Source: Treponema sp.
GTDB taxonomy: Bacteria > Spirochaetota > Spirochaetia > Treponematales > Treponemataceae
Direction of reading: 5' to 3'
DNA length: 8,329 nt
Assembly: GCA_003447785.1 (NCBI GenBank)
Contig: DLYJ01000185.1
Location: 1-8,329, forward strand
The position numbers and the translations under genes were made by a program. The first letter of the stretch is position 1, and each line of letters begins with the position of its first letter. The notes under the pieces were generated by a model. It was given only the letters and a program-made list of their open reading frames with translations. It ran no database searches and had not been told where the DNA came from. Positions 6,342 to 8,329 of this stretch are shown here, in pieces.

Positions 6342-8329
6342 ATGAACAAACTCACAGAATTTTTCGGCCTTGTACTTGCTGCTGCATTTATTACAAGCGC
6401 CGGAGCTCAGTCCCGCAAGACTGAAGTATGGGATTTTGGCGGCGTTGAAGAAAAAGGCGCTGTAAACCATATTTCGATTGCAGACATTGACGGTATCGCA
6501 GGTATTGCCGATGACGGTAAATACACAGCCGGCGAATACACATTTGGCGACCTTACTTTCAAGGCTGACAAAAACGACCGCGCTTACTACGATGGAAAAA
6601 AGAATTATGGTGTACAGGGCTATTCAACTTTTGAATTTGAGGACGGCTACACTTCTAACGGTATGTACTACTGTAACGGTAAAGGTGGCGAAGGAAAACG
6701 CTATCTTCTCCTCAAAAACGTAAAAGCCGGCGACCTGATTACATTCTATGCCCGCATTTCAAACTCGGGCGACGAAAAAATTCACTTTGCATCGGTTAAC
6801 GCAAACGGCGAAAAGGACGGAAAACAGGACGAAGTTGCACCGATTCCTGCCATTTCTACACGCTATTCATATATCGCAACTCAAAGCGGCTCTTACAAGG
6901 TTTACACAGAGGCTTCTGTAGGTAAACCTGTTTACTACCGTATCGTCCGCAAACCCGGCGTAGAAGTTAAGGGTTCAATTTCAGGACTCCCTTCAGGAAA
7001 GGCTGCCCTCAAATTTGTTGTAAAGGAAACAAAACAGGAAATTGAAGCAAACGTTTCCGGCAAATCATACACTGCAGGACTTCCCGCAGGCTACACTTTC
7101 ACGGCAGTTCTTACAGGAATCAAGGGCTACGGAATCACAGCAGAAACAAAGCAGCTCATCCTGGACGCAAAGGCATCAGGTTCAGCAAAAAAAGACCTCA
7201 CTGCCGCAGAAATGAAAACATACGTTGTTGACGGTAAACTTGAAGGATTTGCAAAAGACTTTAAGCCGGTTTCTGCAATTACAATTATCATGAACCCGCC
7301 TGCAAACTCACTCTATCTTCCGGTAGAAGTTGCAGTTTCAGAAAACAGCGGAGAATTCACATTCAAAGGCGAACTTGAACCGTCTGTAGCCTACACTGCT
7401 GAACTCAAGGGCGCAAACGACTACAAACTTTCAGGCGACCTTTCATTTGAAGGAACCGCTGCCTTTACAAAAGACCTCAAGGTTGAATTAAAACCGTTCT
7501 ACGATGTAAACGGTAAGTTCATCGGTGTTACAAAACCAATGCCGTCTTCAATCACATTCAAAAATCTTGATGACGGATACGAATACAGGGGAGCCGCTGC
7601 AAACGGCATTTACGGCGTTAAACTCCGCGACGGCAGCTACGAAGTTATCTGTTCAACAGACACAACTTCAACAATGAACCACATCGTTGTTAAGGGAAAG
7701 GCTGTTGAAAAAGACATCAACATGACTCTCAAGGACAAGACCGTTCAGCAGATTCCTCTCAAAAAAGAAATCTATGTAGGCGGTAAAAAAGCAGACTACG
7801 CAACTGTTGCAGAAGCAGTCAGGGCAGCCGCTGCAATGTCTCCGAAATCAGAAGCAGACCGAATCACAATTCACATTGCTCCGGGCGTATACAGAGCCCA
7901 GCTTATTATCGACACTCCTTACATCACACTCAAAAATGACAATCCTGCCCAGGAAGTTAAACTCACATGGTACTACGGTATCGGTTACAACTACTACTCG
8001 GCAGATCCAAAAGGTTACTACGATGCAGAACGCGCTTACGACAAGTTTGAAAAACGCGGTGTTGCAAAGTGGGGTGTTGCAACTTATGTACAGAAAAACG
8101 CAAAATTCTTCCGTGCAGAAGGCATCACATTTGAAACAAGTTTTAACAAATATGTAACTGACGAAGAAATTGCCGATGGTGTTGAACCGGACGGCTCACT
8201 CCCGTTTGTACGTAAATTGAATTCTGACGTTCGTGCAAAAAAAGCAACTGAACGCTCTGCCGCAATCTGTACAGAAGCAGACCAGGCTGAATTCATGAAC
8301 TGCAGCTTTATCGGTTCTCAGGATACACT
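6342..8329 (+). CDS. Secreted multidomain pectin methylesterase-like protein (CE8), 3' end missing
   Basis: The frame stays open to the right edge: 662 codons plus two bases. It is predicted to remove methyl groups from pectin outside the cytoplasm. Residues 1-22 look like a signal peptide, with hydrophobic residues 7-17 and SAGA before Q23 as the likely signal peptidase I site. No lipobox is present. Residues 23-205 are a Tyr/Gly-rich, probably beta-sandwich region starting with VWDFGG. Residues 207-466 seem to hold three repeats, beginning near 207 (VEVKGSISG), 294 (YVVDGKLEG) and 387 (YDVNGKFIG), resembling carboxypeptidase-regulatory or Ig-like modules. From about 476 the CE8 beta-helix starts: YVGGKKADYATVAEAV, APGVYRAQLII (513-523), PYITLKND (526-533), GITFETSFN (594-602) and NCSFIGSQDT (653-662). 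The last two bases, CT, can only encode Leu, completing QDTL. The downstream catalytic Asp and Arg lie beyond the window. Mature enzyme activity is therefore inferred. Confidence 0.9.
   Translation, partial: MNKLTEFFGLVLAAAFITSAGAQSRKTEVWDFGGVEEKGAVNHISIADIDGIAGIADDGKYTAGEYTFGDLTFKADKNDRAYYDGKKNYGVQGYSTFEFEDGYTSNGMYYCNGKGGEGKRYLLLKNVKAGDLITFYARISNSGDEKIHFASVNANGEKDGKQDEVAPIPAISTRYSYIATQSGSYKVYTEASVGKPVYYRIVRKPGVEVKGSISGLPSGKAALKFVVKETKQEIEANVSGKSYTAGLPAGYTFTAVLTGIKGYGITAETKQLILDAKASGSAKKDLTAAEMKTYVVDGKLEGFAKDFKPVSAITIIMNPPANSLYLPVEVAVSENSGEFTFKGELEPSVAYTAELKGANDYKLSGDLSFEGTAAFTKDLKVELKPFYDVNGKFIGVTKPMPSSITFKNLDDGYEYRGAAANGIYGVKLRDGSYEVICSTDTTSTMNHIVVKGKAVEKDINMTLKDKTVQQIPLKKEIYVGGKKADYATVAEAVRAAAAMSPKSEADRITIHIAPGVYRAQLIIDTPYITLKNDNPAQEVKLTWYYGIGYNYYSADPKGYYDAERAYDKFEKRGVAKWGVATYVQKNAKFFRAEGITFETSFNKYVTDEEIADGVEPDGSLPFVRKLNSDVRAKKATERSAAICTEADQAEFMNCSFIGSQDT

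Noticed and set aside
6478..6723. Short frames inside the pectinesterase gene (also 7807-8157 and, on the minus strand, 8084-8296)
   Set aside because: They lie in other frames of the long open reading frame from 6342, which has a signal peptide and CE8 motifs.

Overview
The window looks like a chromosomal segment of a gut- or rumen-type spirochaete, most likely a saccharolytic Treponema. This is an inference. It rests on an archaeal/eukaryotic-type aspartate-semialdehyde dehydrogenase in a dapA-asd pair, moderately AT-rich DNA with A/T-rich intergenic promoters, and a secreted pectin-methylesterase-like protein, which would fit a pectin-using commensal. There is no rRNA, tRNA or other marker to prove the taxonomy.

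Layout, left to right: (1) 1-1239, plus strand: the 3' part of a gene for a cyclic-di-GMP protein with a degenerate GGDEF domain and an apparently intact EAL phosphodiesterase domain; it runs in from the left edge. (2) 1263-3304, minus strand: dapA then asd in transcription order, a two-gene operon for the aspartate branch leading to dihydrodipicolinate and lysine. It converges on the first gene with only 23 bases between the stop codons. (3) 3305-3387: a compact divergent promoter region with a perfect palindrome lying across elements of both promoters. (4) 3388-4821, plus strand: a MATE-family membrane transporter. (5) 4822-4982: a GC-rich block of degenerate short repeats, then a T-run and the aroC promoter. 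(6) 4983-6089, plus strand: aroC, chorismate synthase. (7) 6090-6341: a gene-free stretch with three successive hairpins, an extended -10 promoter and a long leader. (8) 6342 to the right edge, plus strand: a secreted multidomain protein with a signal peptide, an N-terminal beta-rich region, three apparent tandem beta-sandwich repeats and the start of a CE8 pectin methylesterase domain. The window ends inside the QDTL active-site motif. This long open frame has no stop codon in the window.

The genes do not form one pathway. Asd and DapA catalyse consecutive steps: Asd makes aspartate semialdehyde and DapA condenses it with pyruvate. AroC closes the shikimate pathway. The other genes cover signalling, efflux and plant-polysaccharide attack. 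I see no CRISPR array, transposase, phage gene or clear undescribed multi-gene system. The items most worth a second look are the architecture and an active-site substitution of the pectinesterase, the shared palindrome between dapA and the transporter, the GC-rich repeat block and the hairpin cluster after aroC.
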